Shown here piece by piece: positions 7,341 through 17,453 of a DNA stretch of 64,000 nt. A program made the position numbers and the translations under genes. The notes below the pieces were generated by a model. The model saw only the letters and a list, made by a program, of their open reading frames with translations. It had not been told where the DNA came from and made no database searches. Within the stretch, counting starts at the first letter, position 1, and each line of letters begins with the position of its first letter. This DNA is from Stieleria magnilauensis (lineage in GTDB: Bacteria; Planctomycetota; Planctomycetia; Pirellulales; Pirellulaceae): assembly GCA_007753675.1 (NCBI GenBank), contig CP036432.1:3384394-3448393 (forward strand), given 5' to 3'.

Positions 7341-9920
7341 ATGACTCACCGAGTGATGAATCAAGCCTTCATGCCCTTCCATCACAGGCGTCGATGCCGC
7401 GCAAGCCACCTGCGCAGCACGTTCACAACCACATGGACCGCCGCGCGACATCATGCGTTGCCGATGATCGTGCTGTTTGCCGTGCTCACGACGACACTGC
7501 TGCTGCAACCATCCGCTGCAGCCGCCGAAGCGACCGACTCCAACGACACGCAACAACTCAATCACCGCAAGGACGACGTGATGTCGTTCTTGCAGCAGAA
7601 TTGTCTCGACTGCCACGACGGCAGTGAAGGTGAAGGCGGATTTGATTTGAACCGTCTAAAGTGGGCCGATCTGGCACACTCCGGTGAACCCCAGAATAGC
7701 GAATCCCCAAACAGCGAACCCCAAAACATCGCCACTTGGGTCCGCGTCTTTGACCGCGTTGCAGACGGCGAAATGCCGCCGGAGGAATACGGCGAAGTCG
7801 AAGCGGAGCCCAAAGCACGTTTTCTCAACTCGGCCGCTGAGTCGATCGACCAAGCCATCACGTCGCGTCATCAATCACTCGGCCGCGTGCTCTCCAGACG
7901 ACTGACCAACCATCAACTGGAACGAACGCTCGGTGACTTGTTTGCGATCGCCGCCCCGCTTTCGAAATTAATGCCCGATGAACAACGCACCGATGGGTTT
8001 CGCAACATCGCCGATGCCCAGTCGATGTCCCACTATCATCTCGAAGACCACCTGCGCGTCGTCGATGCGGCCTTGGACCTGGCCTTTGATCGACTTCGCC
8101 CCAACCAGTCCGACGTCGTCATCGACCTGCCCGCCTCACGAATCGCGAACAAGCGCAAGGGGCAACGCAATCGCGATCCCGAGTTGCGCGACGGCGCGGC
8201 GGTGATCTGGTCCTGCGGGCTCTCGTTCTACGGACGGATCTCCCGCACCGAAGTGGACCATTCCGGTTGGTATCGCATCACACTGGATGCTTCTTCATTG
8301 AAGATGCCCGACGATCGCGGCCTGTGGTGTTCGGTCCGAAGTGGCAAATGTGTTTCCAGCGCGCCACTGATGCATTGGGTCGGCGCATTCGAAGCGACTG
8401 AGACTCCGCACACGTTTACCTTCACCACATGGATCGAAGCCGATCACATGCTTGAGATCCGCCCGGCCGACAGCACGCTCAAGAAAGCTCGCTTCAACGG
8501 CGGGCAAGTCGGATTCGGCGAAGGGGAACCGCAAGACGTTCCCGGTGTCGCGATGCACTCGCTCAAGATCGAACGAATTTATCCCGGCGGAGACCAGGCG
8601 GCCGTCCGGCAAGCTTTGTTCGGCAATCTGGACGTGCGTTACGATGCGAAATCGAAACGGTTCCAATTGCACAGCGATTCACCGGCAGAAGACCTGAAAA
8701 AGCGGTTGCATGACTTTGCCACCGCAGCCTTCCGCGGCCCGGTCACGACGGAGATGCTGGAACCGTACGCCCGCCTGATCGAACAACGCGTCGCGGACGA
8801 CAACGATCCGATCGAAGTGCTTCGTCAAACGTATCGAGCCTTGCTGTGTTCGCCTCGCTTCATCTATTTCACCGAAACACCCGGACGTCTGGACGACCGC
8901 GCCGTCGCCAATCGACTCAGCTACATGCTGACCGGCAGAGCGCCCGACTCCAAACTGCGTGCGGCCGCCGACGCGGGGCGGTTGTCCGAACCGGCGGAGA
9001 TCGTTGCGCAGACGCGTCGCCTGCTTCAAGGCGAAACGCTGCAGCACTTCGTCAACGATTTCTCCGACCAATGGCTGGACCTCACCGACATCGACTTCAC
9101 CGAACCGGATCGTCGAATGCACAAGGATTTCGACTTGGTGGTCCAAAATGCGATGCTCGGTGAGACCCGTCGCTATCTGCAGACATTGATTGTCGAAAAC
9201 CAACCGGCGCGGATGCTGGTTGAATCCGATTTCACGTGGTTGAACAATCGTCTGGCCCGCTACTATGACATCGAAGCCGACATCGCCCCCTCGCAATGGA
9301 AACGCGTCTCGATCGCGGACCATCCGTTTCGCGGCGGGTTGATGACGCACGGATCGATCCTGAAGGTGACGGCCAATGGATCCAACACCTCGCCGGTCGT
9401 CCGCGGCGTTTGGATCTGCGATCGATTACTCGGCGTTCCCATCCCCGATCCGCCGGCCAATGTGCCCGCCATCGAACCTGACGTCCGCGGTGCCACGACG
9501 GTTCGCCAGATCCTTGAAAAACACCGTTCGCAAACCGAGTGTGCATCGTGCCATGCGAAAATCGATCCTCCCGGATTCGCGCTGGAACACTTTGACGCCG
9601 CCGGCAAGTGGCGTGATCATTACCTCACGCGTCGCGGCGGCTCCTATAAAAAAGGTCCCAAAGTCGACTCGGCGTACCGGCTTGCCGACGGTCGAGAATT
9701 CGATTCCTTCGTCGCCTTCCGAGAACTCGCCGCCAGCGATGACCATCTCGTCGCCCGAAACTTTGCCGCTCAACTGCTCGTCTATGCGACCGGACACGAA
9801 ATCACGTTCGCCGACCGCAAGACCCTGGACAACATCGTCGCTCAAACCAAACCCGATGGCTATCGATTGCGATCGCTGATCGAAGCCGTCGTGACCAGCA
9901 ATACCTTTCTCACCAAGTGA
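7341..9920 (+). CDS. planctomycete PSD1/DUF1592-type cytochrome c protein
   Basis: An 859-residue secreted protein. A hydrophobic segment at about residues 41-62 ends in AAAAEA, a late signal peptide. The first haem motif CLDCH is at residues 88-92 (planctomycete cytochrome C domain). The middle holds the DUF1587 and DUF1592-like regions, and DUF1588 carries a second CxxCH ([19 protein letters not shown]). A DUF1585-like C-terminus ([20 protein letters not shown]) ends it. This domain order is common in planctomycetes and the gene is almost always paired with a DUF1552 gene, as here, four bases downstream. The biochemical role is not established; the haems imply extracytoplasmic electron transfer. 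Confidence 0.9.
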   Translation: MTHRVMNQAFMPFHHRRRCRASHLRSTFTTTWTAARHHALPMIVLFAVLTTTLLLQPSAAAAEATDSNDTQQLNHRKDDVMSFLQQNCLDCHDGSEGEGGFDLNRLKWADLAHSGEPQNSESPNSEPQNIATWVRVFDRVADGEMPPEEYGEVEAEPKARFLNSAAESIDQAITSRHQSLGRVLSRRLTNHQLERTLGDLFAIAAPLSKLMPDEQRTDGFRNIADAQSMSHYHLEDHLRVVDAALDLAFDRLRPNQSDVVIDLPASRIANKRKGQRNRDPELRDGAAVIWSCGLSFYGRISRTEVDHSGWYRITLDASSLKMPDDRGLWCSVRSGKCVSSAPLMHWVGAFEATETPHTFTFTTWIEADHMLEIRPADSTLKKARFNGGQVGFGEGEPQDVPGVAMHSLKIERIYPGGDQAAVRQALFGNLDVRYDAKSKRFQLHSDSPAEDLKKRLHDFATAAFRGPVTTEMLEPYARLIEQRVADDNDPIEVLRQTYRALLCSPRFIYFTETPGRLDDRAVANRLSYMLTGRAPDSKLRAAADAGRLSEPAEIVAQTRRLLQGETLQHFVNDFSDQWLDLTDIDFTEPDRRMHKDFDLVVQNAMLGETRRYLQTLIVENQPARMLVESDFTWLNNRLARYYDIEADIAPSQWKRVSIADHPFRGGLMTHGSILKVTANGSNTSPVVRGVWICDRLLGVPIPDPPANVPAIEPDVRGATTVRQILEKHRSQTECASCHAKIDPPGFALEHFDAAGKWRDHYLTRRGGSYKKGPKVDSAYRLADGREFDSFVAFRELAASDDHLVARNFAAQLLVYATGHEITFADRKTLDNIVAQTKPDGYRLRSLIEAVVTSNTFLTK

Positions 9921-9924
9921 ACCG

Positions 9925-11247
9925 ATGACGAACAAACAAAATCACGCCGGGCGTAACGCCCCCGTCCGTTTTCATTCGCCGAAGAGTCGCCTGGCCCGCC
10001 GTACCCTGCTCCGCGGCAGCGGCGTCGCGATGTCACTGCCTTGGCTCTCAGCGATGGAAGCCTCCGCCGGCGCAAAATCCGATCCCCCCGCCCATCGCTT
10101 CGTCTCGGTCACGATCGGCTTGGGCTTGCTCGGCGAAAACCTGTTCCCCGAACAAGCCGGTCGCACGTATGCGCCGTCCCGCTATCTGAACCCACTGGCT
10201 GACATCCGTGATCAATTCACGGTCGTCTCCGGCAGCAGCCATCCGGGCGTTTCCAACGGACACCGCGCCGAAGCGAGCATCTTGACCGCCACGCCGATCG
10301 GCAACAGTGGCAGCGCCAAGAACACCATCTCGGTAGACCAATACCTGGCCAAACATCTCGGCGGCGCCACGCGTTATCCGTCGTTGGTCCTCAGCACCAG
10401 CGGCACCCAGAGCCCTTCGTACACCGACACCGGGGCGATGATCCCTTCGCTGAGTTCGCCGGCGGAACTGTTTGCGACGCTGTTCATCGACCAGTCGCAA
10501 CAAGAACGATTGCGGCAAGCCGATCGGATTCGCAGCGGACGCAGCATCATGGACGTGGTCAACGAAGATGCGAAACGATTGCAACGTGATCTGGGGGCCG
10601 GCGACCGCAACCGATTGGATTCCTACTTCTCCAGCGTACGCGAGTTGGAACAACGGATGGCCGCCAACGAACGATGGGCGAAGATGCCCAAGCCGGTCGT
10701 CGATGCCAAGCCGCCGACCCCACCGGACGCCAACGATTTGGTCGGCTGCCAGGCGATGATGCTGAGCTTGATGAAACTGGCCCTGCAAACCGACTCGACA
10801 CGATTCATCACGTTGAATCTTCCCGGTGGCAACGCCAAGCTGCCGATCGAAGGCGTCGACGAAGGCTATCACACGCTCAGCCATCACGGTCGCGACGCGG
10901 ACAAGCTGGCCCAATTGGCGTTGATCGAAGAACAGATCGTCGGCGCCTATGGCGACTTTCTTCGCAGCTTGGCGAGCTTTGAAGAAACCGATGGCAACTT
11001 GCTCGACCAGACCTCCGTCCTGATGACCAGCAATCTCGGCAACGCGTCCAGTCACGACAACCGAAACCTGCCGGTTCTGGTTGGGGGTGGCGGCTTCCGC
11101 CACGGACAACATCTCGCCTTTGACCGCGCCAGCAACTATCCTCTAGCGAACCTGTTCGTTTCGGTACTGCAACAAAGCGGACTGCCGACGGACGAATTTG
11201 CCAGCGGGAAATCGACGATGAAGGGGCTTGAACCGACACGGGCTTAG
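9925..11247 (+). CDS. DUF1552 protein with Tat-type signal
   Basis: A 440-residue protein that starts four bases after the preceding stop, so the two genes form an operon. The N-terminus has [18 protein letters not shown], a twin-arginine motif followed by a hydrophobic stretch, which fits Tat export of a folded protein. The rest matches the DUF1552 family by its landmarks ([19 protein letters not shown] near the start, [33 protein letters not shown] near the end). The HGQH segment resembles the end of the DUF1501/sulfatase-like fold, but metal ligands are not certain. It presumably works with the haem protein encoded upstream. Confidence 0.88.
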   Translation: MTNKQNHAGRNAPVRFHSPKSRLARRTLLRGSGVAMSLPWLSAMEASAGAKSDPPAHRFVSVTIGLGLLGENLFPEQAGRTYAPSRYLNPLADIRDQFTVVSGSSHPGVSNGHRAEASILTATPIGNSGSAKNTISVDQYLAKHLGGATRYPSLVLSTSGTQSPSYTDTGAMIPSLSSPAELFATLFIDQSQQERLRQADRIRSGRSIMDVVNEDAKRLQRDLGAGDRNRLDSYFSSVRELEQRMAANERWAKMPKPVVDAKPPTPPDANDLVGCQAMMLSLMKLALQTDSTRFITLNLPGGNAKLPIEGVDEGYHTLSHHGRDADKLAQLALIEEQIVGAYGDFLRSLASFEETDGNLLDQTSVLMTSNLGNASSHDNRNLPVLVGGGGFRHGQHLAFDRASNYPLANLFVSVLQQSGLPTDEFASGKSTMKGLEPTRA

Positions 11248-11275
11248 CCCACACCGCGAAGTTAGCGTGAGAGTC

Positions 11276-12331
11276 ATGGCCAACGTTTTAGTCACCGGGG
11301 CCACCGGTTTCATCGGAACTCAGTTGGTCCGACAGCTGACGCAACGAGGCGACCAGGTGACGTGTCTGGTTCGATCGAGTTCCGATCTTAGGCCACTGCA
11401 GCCTTTGAACCCACGCTTCATCGTCGGCGACTTCTCCGACCCACGATCCCTTGAGAACGCCGTCTGCGATTGCGAGATCGTTTTCAATCTGGCCGGCACG
11501 ACGAAAGCGCTTCGCAAGCCAGACTTCGAGCAAGCCAACGTGTTGGGCCCCAAGCACCTGGCCGCTTGTTGTGCCGCCCTCGATGCTCCCCCGACCTTCG
11601 TCCACGTTTCCTCGTTGGCCGCCGCCGGCCCCTGTTCTGGATCGACGCCACGCACCGAAGCTGACCCGCCGGCACCGGTCTCCGACTACGGCAAAAGCAA
11701 ACTCGGCGGCGAATCCGCCGTGCGTGAGTTCGCCGAGTCACTGCCGATTTCCATTGTCCGCCCGCCGATCGTCCTCGGCCCCGGAGACCGCGACGGATTT
11801 GAGATGTTCAACGGCATCGCGAAATGGAACCTGCATCTGGTCCCCAGCTTCGCCGACCATGTCTTCTCCGTCGTCCACGTCGATGACCTCTGCCATGCGC
11901 TGATGAATGTCGCCGTCCGCGGCAAACGACTTTGTGGCGACGCGGGCTGTCACCAAGGCATCTACTTCGCCGCCGCCGATGAGACGCCCACCTATGCCGA
12001 ACTGGGACGGCTGATCGGTCGATCATTGGGAAAGAAACACGTTTACATCGTGCGTGGTCCGTCGGCAGCGATTTGGGTCATCGCCGCCGTCAACGAACTC
12101 GTCTCGCGGCTACGCGGTCGGCCGCACATCCTCAGCATCGACAAGGCCAGGGAGGCGACGGCGGGATCGTGGGCCTGTAACGCCGATCGGCTGCGCCGCG
12201 AGACCGGTTTTCGCCCCGCCAAGACGCTTCAAGAGAGGATCGACGACACCACACGGTGGTACATCGACAACGGTTGGATCAAGCCACGGTCGGCACCCGA
12301 CAAGGTGACTCCCAAGGGGCACGTCGATTGA
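11276..12331 (+). CDS. NAD-dependent epimerase/dehydratase (extended SDR)
   Basis: A 351-residue extended short-chain dehydrogenase. The Rossmann motif GATGFIG is at residues 8-14, and the catalytic YGKSK (Y-x3-K) at about 142-146 follows the serine-rich HVSSLAA. The C-terminal half (ETPTYAELGRLIGRSLGKK) is typical of the sugar-nucleotide epimerase and 3-beta-hydroxysteroid-dehydrogenase-like branch. The start is taken as the ATG at 11276, just before the Rossmann strand. The exact substrate cannot be told from sequence. It lies 28 bases after the DUF1552 gene and may be co-transcribed. Confidence 0.85.
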   Translation: MANVLVTGATGFIGTQLVRQLTQRGDQVTCLVRSSSDLRPLQPLNPRFIVGDFSDPRSLENAVCDCEIVFNLAGTTKALRKPDFEQANVLGPKHLAACCAALDAPPTFVHVSSLAAAGPCSGSTPRTEADPPAPVSDYGKSKLGGESAVREFAESLPISIVRPPIVLGPGDRDGFEMFNGIAKWNLHLVPSFADHVFSVVHVDDLCHALMNVAVRGKRLCGDAGCHQGIYFAAADETPTYAELGRLIGRSLGKKHVYIVRGPSAAIWVIAAVNELVSRLRGRPHILSIDKAREATAGSWACNADRLRRETGFRPAKTLQERIDDTTRWYIDNGWIKPRSAPDKVTPKGHVD

Positions 12332-12388
12332 CGCGGTCCGCCGTCGCGCAGGTCATGCCGGCACGCTACTCATTGCCATTGCGGAAAA

Positions 12389-12481
12389 GGGGTAAGAAGA
12401 TTTTGGAGGTAAGAAAATGATGAGAAGCGCCCGTAAATCGATTTAGCCAAAATCTTCCTACCTCCAAAATCTTCCTACCCC
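12389..12481. repeat. palindromic intergenic repeat with 27-base arms
   Basis: The arm at 12389-12415 (GGGGTAAGAAGATTTTGGAG...) pairs with 12455-12481 at 25 of 27 positions around a 39-base spacer. The right side also holds a second, shorter CCAAAATCTTCCTACC copy. It sits between the SDR gene and the old 3' end of copA and could fold into a long hairpin in RNA from either strand. No coding sequence is present. Confidence 0.8.
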
Positions 12482-12482
12482 T

Positions 12483-12551
12483 TCACTCATCCACCTTCAC
12501 CCGTCTCAGCCGCAACGCATTACTCACGATCACCAAATCCGAACCGACCAT
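12483..12551 (-). pseudogene. copA: severed C-terminal tail of copA
   Basis: Read on the minus strand these 69 bases encode MVGSDLVIVSNALRLRRVK plus VDE and a stop. This is how copper P1B-ATPases end: the last membrane helix with its Met/Ser segment and the cytosolic NALRLRR tail. Its ATG is the same codon at which the main copA frame breaks off at 14546-14548. Removing the inserted element with one AT copy restores one continuous reading frame. The tail now has no start of its own. Confidence 0.88.
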
Positions 12552-14546
12552 GCGGCCTGTCGGTTTAGTGTATCCACAAAACGAGGGGAGGTGGCTTAGT
12601 AGGCATCGTCACGATGTTTGCTATTCTTGGCGGATCGTCGTCGCGATTCACTTCTCACGCAGGGAGGCTTGCCCAGTGAGCCAGAGACAACCCAAGACCA
12701 GCTATTGGCAGGAAGCTCCTACACCACGCGGGCAACTGGTCCTCATTCCCACCGCCCTGGAGGAACTCATCCCTCAGGATCATCCCGTTCGCTTGGTCGA
12801 CGAGATTCTCGATCAGATGGACTGGACTGATTGGGAGGCGGCCTACAACGGCGGATTCGGTCAGCCGCCGATCCATCCCAGCGTAATGGCAAAGATCCTG
12901 CTGTTTGCCATGATTCGGCGAATCCGATCCAGCCGGAACATTGAATACGAACTCAAGCATTCGATCGATTTTATCTGGCTTAGCAGCGGTCGCCGCATCG
13001 ATCACAGCACGATCAGCGACTTCCGCCGAAACAATAGTGATGCAGTCAAAGGCATCTTCAAACAAATGGTCAAGCTGGCGATCAACCTGGGGATCGCCAA
13101 TCTCTCGGAACTGTGCATCGACGGCACACGCATCCTGGCTGACGCCAACAAATACAAGACTTGGACGGCCAAACGATTAGCCAAAGCACTCGAAGAACTT
13201 GACGCGCAAATTGATGAGGCCCTGGAAACCTTCGAAGTCAACGACGCATGCGACGAAGATCTCATCGGCCAGGACGTTTCGGCGGACCGCCTCCCCGCCG
13301 CCGTCGCCAACTTGAAGTCACGCCGCTCACAACTGGCCGCTCATCTGGAGACGGTCAATGCGATGGACGAAGTCCGCAGGAAAAATGGGACGAAGGGCCC
13401 CGCCCAGTTACCCAAGACTGACACGGACAGTCGCATTCTTCCCAATAAGGAGGGTGGTTACGCAGCCAACTTTACTCCGATGGCGACGACCGAAACGCAG
13501 AGCGGCCTGATCGTTGCGGCGGACGTCTTGATCGGCAACGTCGAACACCACGAATTTGCCACCATCGTCGACTGTGTGGCCAACGACTTTGGAATTGACA
13601 TTAAGCGAGTCATGGCTGACTCGGCTTACACGACGGGCAAAAACCTCACTGCGGCTGAGGAAAAACAGATCGAACTGATTGGCCCGCTTGCCGAAACCAA
13701 TCGCGAGAACAACCCTGCCGAGCGTTCGGATTTGACTGAGCCCGTTGCCGCCGATCAGATTGATCAGTTGCCGGTTAATCCACAAACCAAACGATTTGAC
13801 AAAGCAGCGTTTGTGTACGACGAAGCGAACGACTGCTATTACTGCCCGGCAGGCAAAGTGCTTTCACATCGGACGACCGAGAACACGACGCATGGCGACG
13901 GCTCTCCGGTGCAGCGAAAGGTTTACACCTGTTTTGAATGCGAGGGCTGCACGCTGGCTGGGCGTTGTCGCAAGAACGTGAAGCCAAAAGACGAGGCAAG
14001 CAGCAGCGAGGCATCGTCCCAGGAGTCCAGCGAAGCGACCTCGTCGGACAAGCGAGCGGGCAAGCGACGTGGTCGCAAGCCTGGCCCGCCACGTGGTCGC
14101 GAGACGATGCATGATGAGCATGAAGGAGCGCGACGTCGGCAGCGTGCGCGAATGGAAACGCCTGCAGCCAAAGAGGCTTACTCTCGTCGTCAGCATTTCG
14201 GTGAAACGCCTTTCGCCGTGATCAAGAGCACGCTTGATATGCGGCGATTCCTGCTTCGAGGTATCGCAGGTGTGAATCAAGAATGGCGCTGGGCGGCGAC
14301 CGGATTCAATCTGAAGAAAATCATGAGTTACTTGGCGAAGCTGCGCGCCGCCGCGGCGACACAATCGCTCGGAACAGCAAACTAGGGGAGATAGGGGGCA
14401 TTTCGAACGAAATCCGCCACAAGCGAACGCCACGATCCCGTCAACACGCTTACCAACGACTCTGGATGCCCCGCATAGCACCATAAAAGCCTCGTCCGGA
14501 ACCAAAATCGAATCAACCGTCCCCAGGAACTAAATCGACAGGCCGC
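12552..14546 (+). mobile_element. IS1182-like insertion sequence inside copA
   Basis: A 1995-bp element bounded by inverted repeats GCGGCCTGTCGRTTTAGT (17 of 18 identical at the two ends). It is flanked by AT on both sides (12550-12551 and 14547-14548), which may be a 2-bp target duplication. It contains one transposase gene and about 120 and 160 non-coding bases at its ends. The flanking DNA joins back into copA in frame. Near-perfect ends and an intact transposase suggest a recent insertion. Confidence 0.88.
12676..14385 (+). CDS. IS1182-family DDE transposase
   Basis: A 569-residue transposase. The N-terminal DUF772-like part (HPVRLVDEILDQMDW ... HPSVMAKILLFAMIRRIRSSRNIE) binds ends, followed by the catalytic core with Asp in CIDGTRILADANK and VMADSAYTTGK, and a C-terminal region (GETPFAVIKSTLDMRRFLLRG) that should hold the Glu. 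Between the second Asp and the Glu is a Cys-containing insert (CYYCPAGK, CFECEGCTLAGRC) typical of IS1182 and relatives. The start is the GTG at 12676 because AGGGAGG lies eight bases upstream; an open extension reaches back into the left inverted repeat. The frame is intact, so the element could still move. Confidence 0.9.
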   Translation: MSQRQPKTSYWQEAPTPRGQLVLIPTALEELIPQDHPVRLVDEILDQMDWTDWEAAYNGGFGQPPIHPSVMAKILLFAMIRRIRSSRNIEYELKHSIDFIWLSSGRRIDHSTISDFRRNNSDAVKGIFKQMVKLAINLGIANLSELCIDGTRILADANKYKTWTAKRLAKALEELDAQIDEALETFEVNDACDEDLIGQDVSADRLPAAVANLKSRRSQLAAHLETVNAMDEVRRKNGTKGPAQLPKTDTDSRILPNKEGGYAANFTPMATTETQSGLIVAADVLIGNVEHHEFATIVDCVANDFGIDIKRVMADSAYTTGKNLTAAEEKQIELIGPLAETNRENNPAERSDLTEPVAADQIDQLPVNPQTKRFDKAAFVYDEANDCYYCPAGKVLSHRTTENTTHGDGSPVQRKVYTCFECEGCTLAGRCRKNVKPKDEASSSEASSQESSEATSSDKRAGKRRGRKPGPPRGRETMHDEHEGARRRQRARMETPAAKEAYSRRQHFGETPFAVIKSTLDMRRFLLRGIAGVNQEWRWAATGFNLKKIMSYLAKLRAAAATQSLGTAN

Positions 14547-16786
14547 ATGGCGAGTGCCGCAGTGATCGGATGCAACTCTCTGAGCCACATCGGCGCCGAC
14601 TCAACCCCGGCCAGCACCCCCGCGGCGATTGGAATCAGCGCCACGTTGTAGGCGAACGCCCAGAACAGGTTTTGTTTGATGTTGCGCATCGTCAGCACCG
14701 ACAACTTGACCGCCCGCGCGACGCCTTTTAATTCCCCGCCCAACAACGTGACGTCCGCCGCTTCGATTGCGACGTCCGTGCCGGTGCCGATCGCGATCCC
14801 TACATCCGCCTGCGCCAGCGCCGGGGCATCGTTGATTCCGTCGCCCACCATCGCGGTGAATTCGCCCCGCGACTGCAACTCGCGAATCCGCTCTGTTTTC
14901 TCACCCGGCAACACCTCTGCCATCACGTCGTCGATCCCGACCTGGCGGGCGACCGCGGCGGCGGTATGTTGATTGTCACCGGTCAGCATGGAAACCACGA
15001 TGCCTTGATCATGCAGCCGCGCAATCGCTTCCGCCGACTCCGGTTTGATCGTGTCCGCCACGGCAATCAAACCGACCACTTCGTCTTCGCAAGCGATCCA
15101 CATCACCGTTTTGGCTTGGCGTTGCAATTCCGCCGCGCGAGTCTGCAAGGCGGGATCGATGGACGAATCCTGTTCGATGAAACGCTGATTGCCGACCCGC
15201 ACGCGTTGACCCTTCCTAACGGCCGTCACACCCTGTCCAGAGCTGGACTGCACATCGTCGGGAATCGTGGTGTCCACGCCCAAGCGATCGGCTTCGGCCA
15301 AGATCGCGGTGGCGATCGGGTGCTGGCTGCCGCGTTCGACACTGCCGGCCATCGCGATCAATCGTTCGTCACTGAGTCCGCCGACGGCGATCGTGTCGGT
15401 GACCACTTGCTCGCCCCGGGTGATCGTTCCTGTTTTGTCGAGTACCACGTGCTTGATCGCACCGACCCGCTGGATCGCTTCGCTGGACTTGAACAGGATG
15501 CCGTTCTCCGCCCCGCGTCCCATGCCCACCGTCACCGCCAGCGGTGTCGCCAGCCCCATCGCACAGGGACAGGAAATGATCAACACCGAAATCATTCGCA
15601 AGATCGCCCCGACGGTGTCGCCGATGACGAAGAACCAGACGCAAAACGTGACCATCGCGACCGCGATCACGATCGGAACAAAAATCCCGGAAATCTGATC
15701 AGCCAGCTTCTGGATCGGCGCCTTGGTCGCCTGAGCCTCGGCCACCTGTTTGACGATTCGCGCCAGCGCCGATTCCGCGCCCAAGTGCCGCGCCTCGATC
15801 GTCAACATACCATCACCGTTGATCGTCGCGCCGATCACACCGCTGCCGATCGGTTTGTGGACCGGCATGCTCTCACCGGTGATCATGCTCTCATCAACCA
15901 CGCTCTCGCCTGCGATCACCGCGCCGTCGACGGGAATCTGTTCGCCCGGCCGCACGATCACATGATCTCCCACAATCACGTCCTGGATCGGCAAGTCGAC
16001 TTCCGCGCCGTCGCGGAGGACACGCGCGTTTTTCGCTTGCAGATTCAATAACGACGTGATCGCACCATTGGTCCGCGTCTTGGCACGACTCTCGATCCAG
16101 TGGCCGACCATCACCAGAGAAATGATCGTGGCGGAGGTTTCGAAATAGACATGTTGCCCCAGTATCTCGCTACCGGCAGACAACAACAGCATCACCGCCA
16201 CACTGAAGAAGTAGGCGACCGAGGTGCTCATCGTCACCAACACGTCCATGTTGGCGAATCGGCTGCGCAGCGATCGATAGGCCCCCAAATAGAACTCGCG
16301 GCCGACGAAAAACTGGACCGGCGTGGCCAGGGCGAACATCAAGTAGTTCACCCAACCGGCATGCGCCCACGGCCCCCAGAGGCCAAAATCACGGCCCATG
16401 CTGAGCACGAACAACGGCAGCGTCAATGCGACACCGATCCACATGACCAGCGTGTCGTGCTGCTCTTGCCGACGGTCTTCTTCGGCGGTGTCGCGGTCGC
16501 CCGTTTCCACCTGAAAACCGGTCTGACGAATCACCTCGGCCAATTGCGACTCGTCGGTCCGCGCCGGATCGTAGCTAACGACGACGTTCCCCCCGGCGAA
16601 ATTAACCACCGCCGAAACCACGTCCGGTTGCCGCAACAACGACCGCTCGATCGATTGGGCGCACCCGGCGCAGGTCATGCCCGACACATTGAATTCGGCC
16701 CGTCGGGCCGGCTCGGCAGTTTCCAGACCGGCCACCGACTCAGATTCAATTTCAGTTTCCCCCAGTCTATCCATCACTTTTTCCAA
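14513..16786 (-). CDS. copA: copper-exporting P1B-type ATPase, 3' end replaced by an IS
   Basis: 757 residues. It has an N-terminal heavy-metal domain with GMTCAGC (Cys39/Cys42), eight expected membrane helices, the transmembrane CPC ([11 protein letters not shown]), the phosphorylation site DKTGTIT, the HP motif (SQHPIA), [26 protein letters not shown] and the helix-7 YN pair (FAYNVALIP). It pumps Cu(I) out of the cytosol. The native end is lost: after ITAALAM the frame enters the inverted repeat of the IS and stops after [10 protein letters not shown], replacing about 21 residues that include the Met/Ser segment of the last helix. Activity may be reduced or lost. It lies downstream of the cbb3 assembly genes on the same strand, fitting copper handling. 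Confidence 0.9.
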   Translation of the reverse strand: MEKVMDRLGETEIESESVAGLETAEPARRAEFNVSGMTCAGCAQSIERSLLRQPDVVSAVVNFAGGNVVVSYDPARTDESQLAEVIRQTGFQVETGDRDTAEEDRRQEQHDTLVMWIGVALTLPLFVLSMGRDFGLWGPWAHAGWVNYLMFALATPVQFFVGREFYLGAYRSLRSRFANMDVLVTMSTSVAYFFSVAVMLLLSAGSEILGQHVYFETSATIISLVMVGHWIESRAKTRTNGAITSLLNLQAKNARVLRDGAEVDLPIQDVIVGDHVIVRPGEQIPVDGAVIAGESVVDESMITGESMPVHKPIGSGVIGATINGDGMLTIEARHLGAESALARIVKQVAEAQATKAPIQKLADQISGIFVPIVIAVAMVTFCVWFFVIGDTVGAILRMISVLIISCPCAMGLATPLAVTVGMGRGAENGILFKSSEAIQRVGAIKHVVLDKTGTITRGEQVVTDTIAVGGLSDERLIAMAGSVERGSQHPIATAILAEADRLGVDTTIPDDVQSSSGQGVTAVRKGQRVRVGNQRFIEQDSSIDPALQTRAAELQRQAKTVMWIACEDEVVGLIAVADTIKPESAEAIARLHDQGIVVSMLTGDNQHTAAAVARQVGIDDVMAEVLPGEKTERIRELQSRGEFTAMVGDGINDAPALAQADVGIAIGTGTDVAIEAADVTLLGGELKGVARAVKLSVLTMRNIKQNLFWAFAYNVALIPIAAGVLAGVESAPMWLRELHPITAALAMRPVDLVPGDG

Positions 16787-17198
16787 AACATCCGGTTTAG
16801 CAATCCCACCAAGAGGATCGGCGTAACGCTGTCAACGCTAGACGTAGTATTCGGGGCGATCAAGAGTCGTCACAGTCGCCGTCGCGACATTCTAGCACGG
16901 TACCGTGCCCAGAATCTGATGGGAATCGGCCCCAACGGCGAAGTGGACGGGGGCCACTTGACCGCCCTCCTCGGCACCCCCTGTTACTGAATGGTGTCAC
17001 CCACCGAACGTCTACGCTCGCTTGCTAGAACGCACGCTCCGACCGGAAGCACCGGCAGGTGAAATGAACCCACCGATGGCAGCGCGAACCCACGGATCGT
17101 CCTGCCGATTGCCATCCGTGGGTTCGCGCTGCCATCCGTGGGCAACTTTTCCGATTGCTGCATTCAGACAATGAGATGAATCGCCCAGAGTCGGTGGG
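16787..17198. other. 412-base region upstream of copA
   Basis: It contains the copA promoter region and a perfect 22-bp inverted repeat (17076-17135), and ends at the left IS110 element. No gene is recognisable. I saw no clear CueR- or CopY-type operator. Confidence 0.4.
17076..17135. repeat. perfect 22-bp inverted repeat
   Basis: 17076-17097 (ATGGCAGCGCGAACCCACGG plus AT) is the exact reverse complement of 17114-17135, with a 16-base loop. A partial third copy of the arm (GCCATCCGTGG) follows within the right arm. It would form a very stable hairpin on either strand. There is no T-run, so it is not a standard terminator. Confidence 0.9.
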
Positions 17199-17199
17199 T

Positions 17200-17453
17200 A
17201 GTGTCTTGGAAACGGCGGCTCGACTTCGCTGTCCACGATTGAATTCGTTTTCAAGCTGGGCTTACGCGTGAGCCATGATTCGAAAAGTGCCTGCCGGTTA
17301 GCTGCCGGCAGGCACGCGGACTCGGTAGATCGTTGTGGGTAGACACCCGATGTCGTGTGCCATCTAGATCGCCGGTCCGTTTCGTTCTCAGCCCGAACAG
17401 CCGAGGGAGCCACCGACAAGTGTGAGCTCGCACTACTATCCAGGGACCAAACG
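17200..17453 (+). ncRNA. candidate bridge-RNA region of the left IS110 element
   Basis: IS110-family recombinases use a bridge RNA made from non-coding DNA at one end of the element. This 254-base leader has a perfect 11-bp hairpin at 17287-17315 (GTGCCTGCCGG / CCGGCAGGCAC). In the IS1111 branch the RNA comes instead from the 3' end, so 18417-18741 is an alternative. No direct sequence match of RNA loops to the target was established. Confidence 0.3.
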
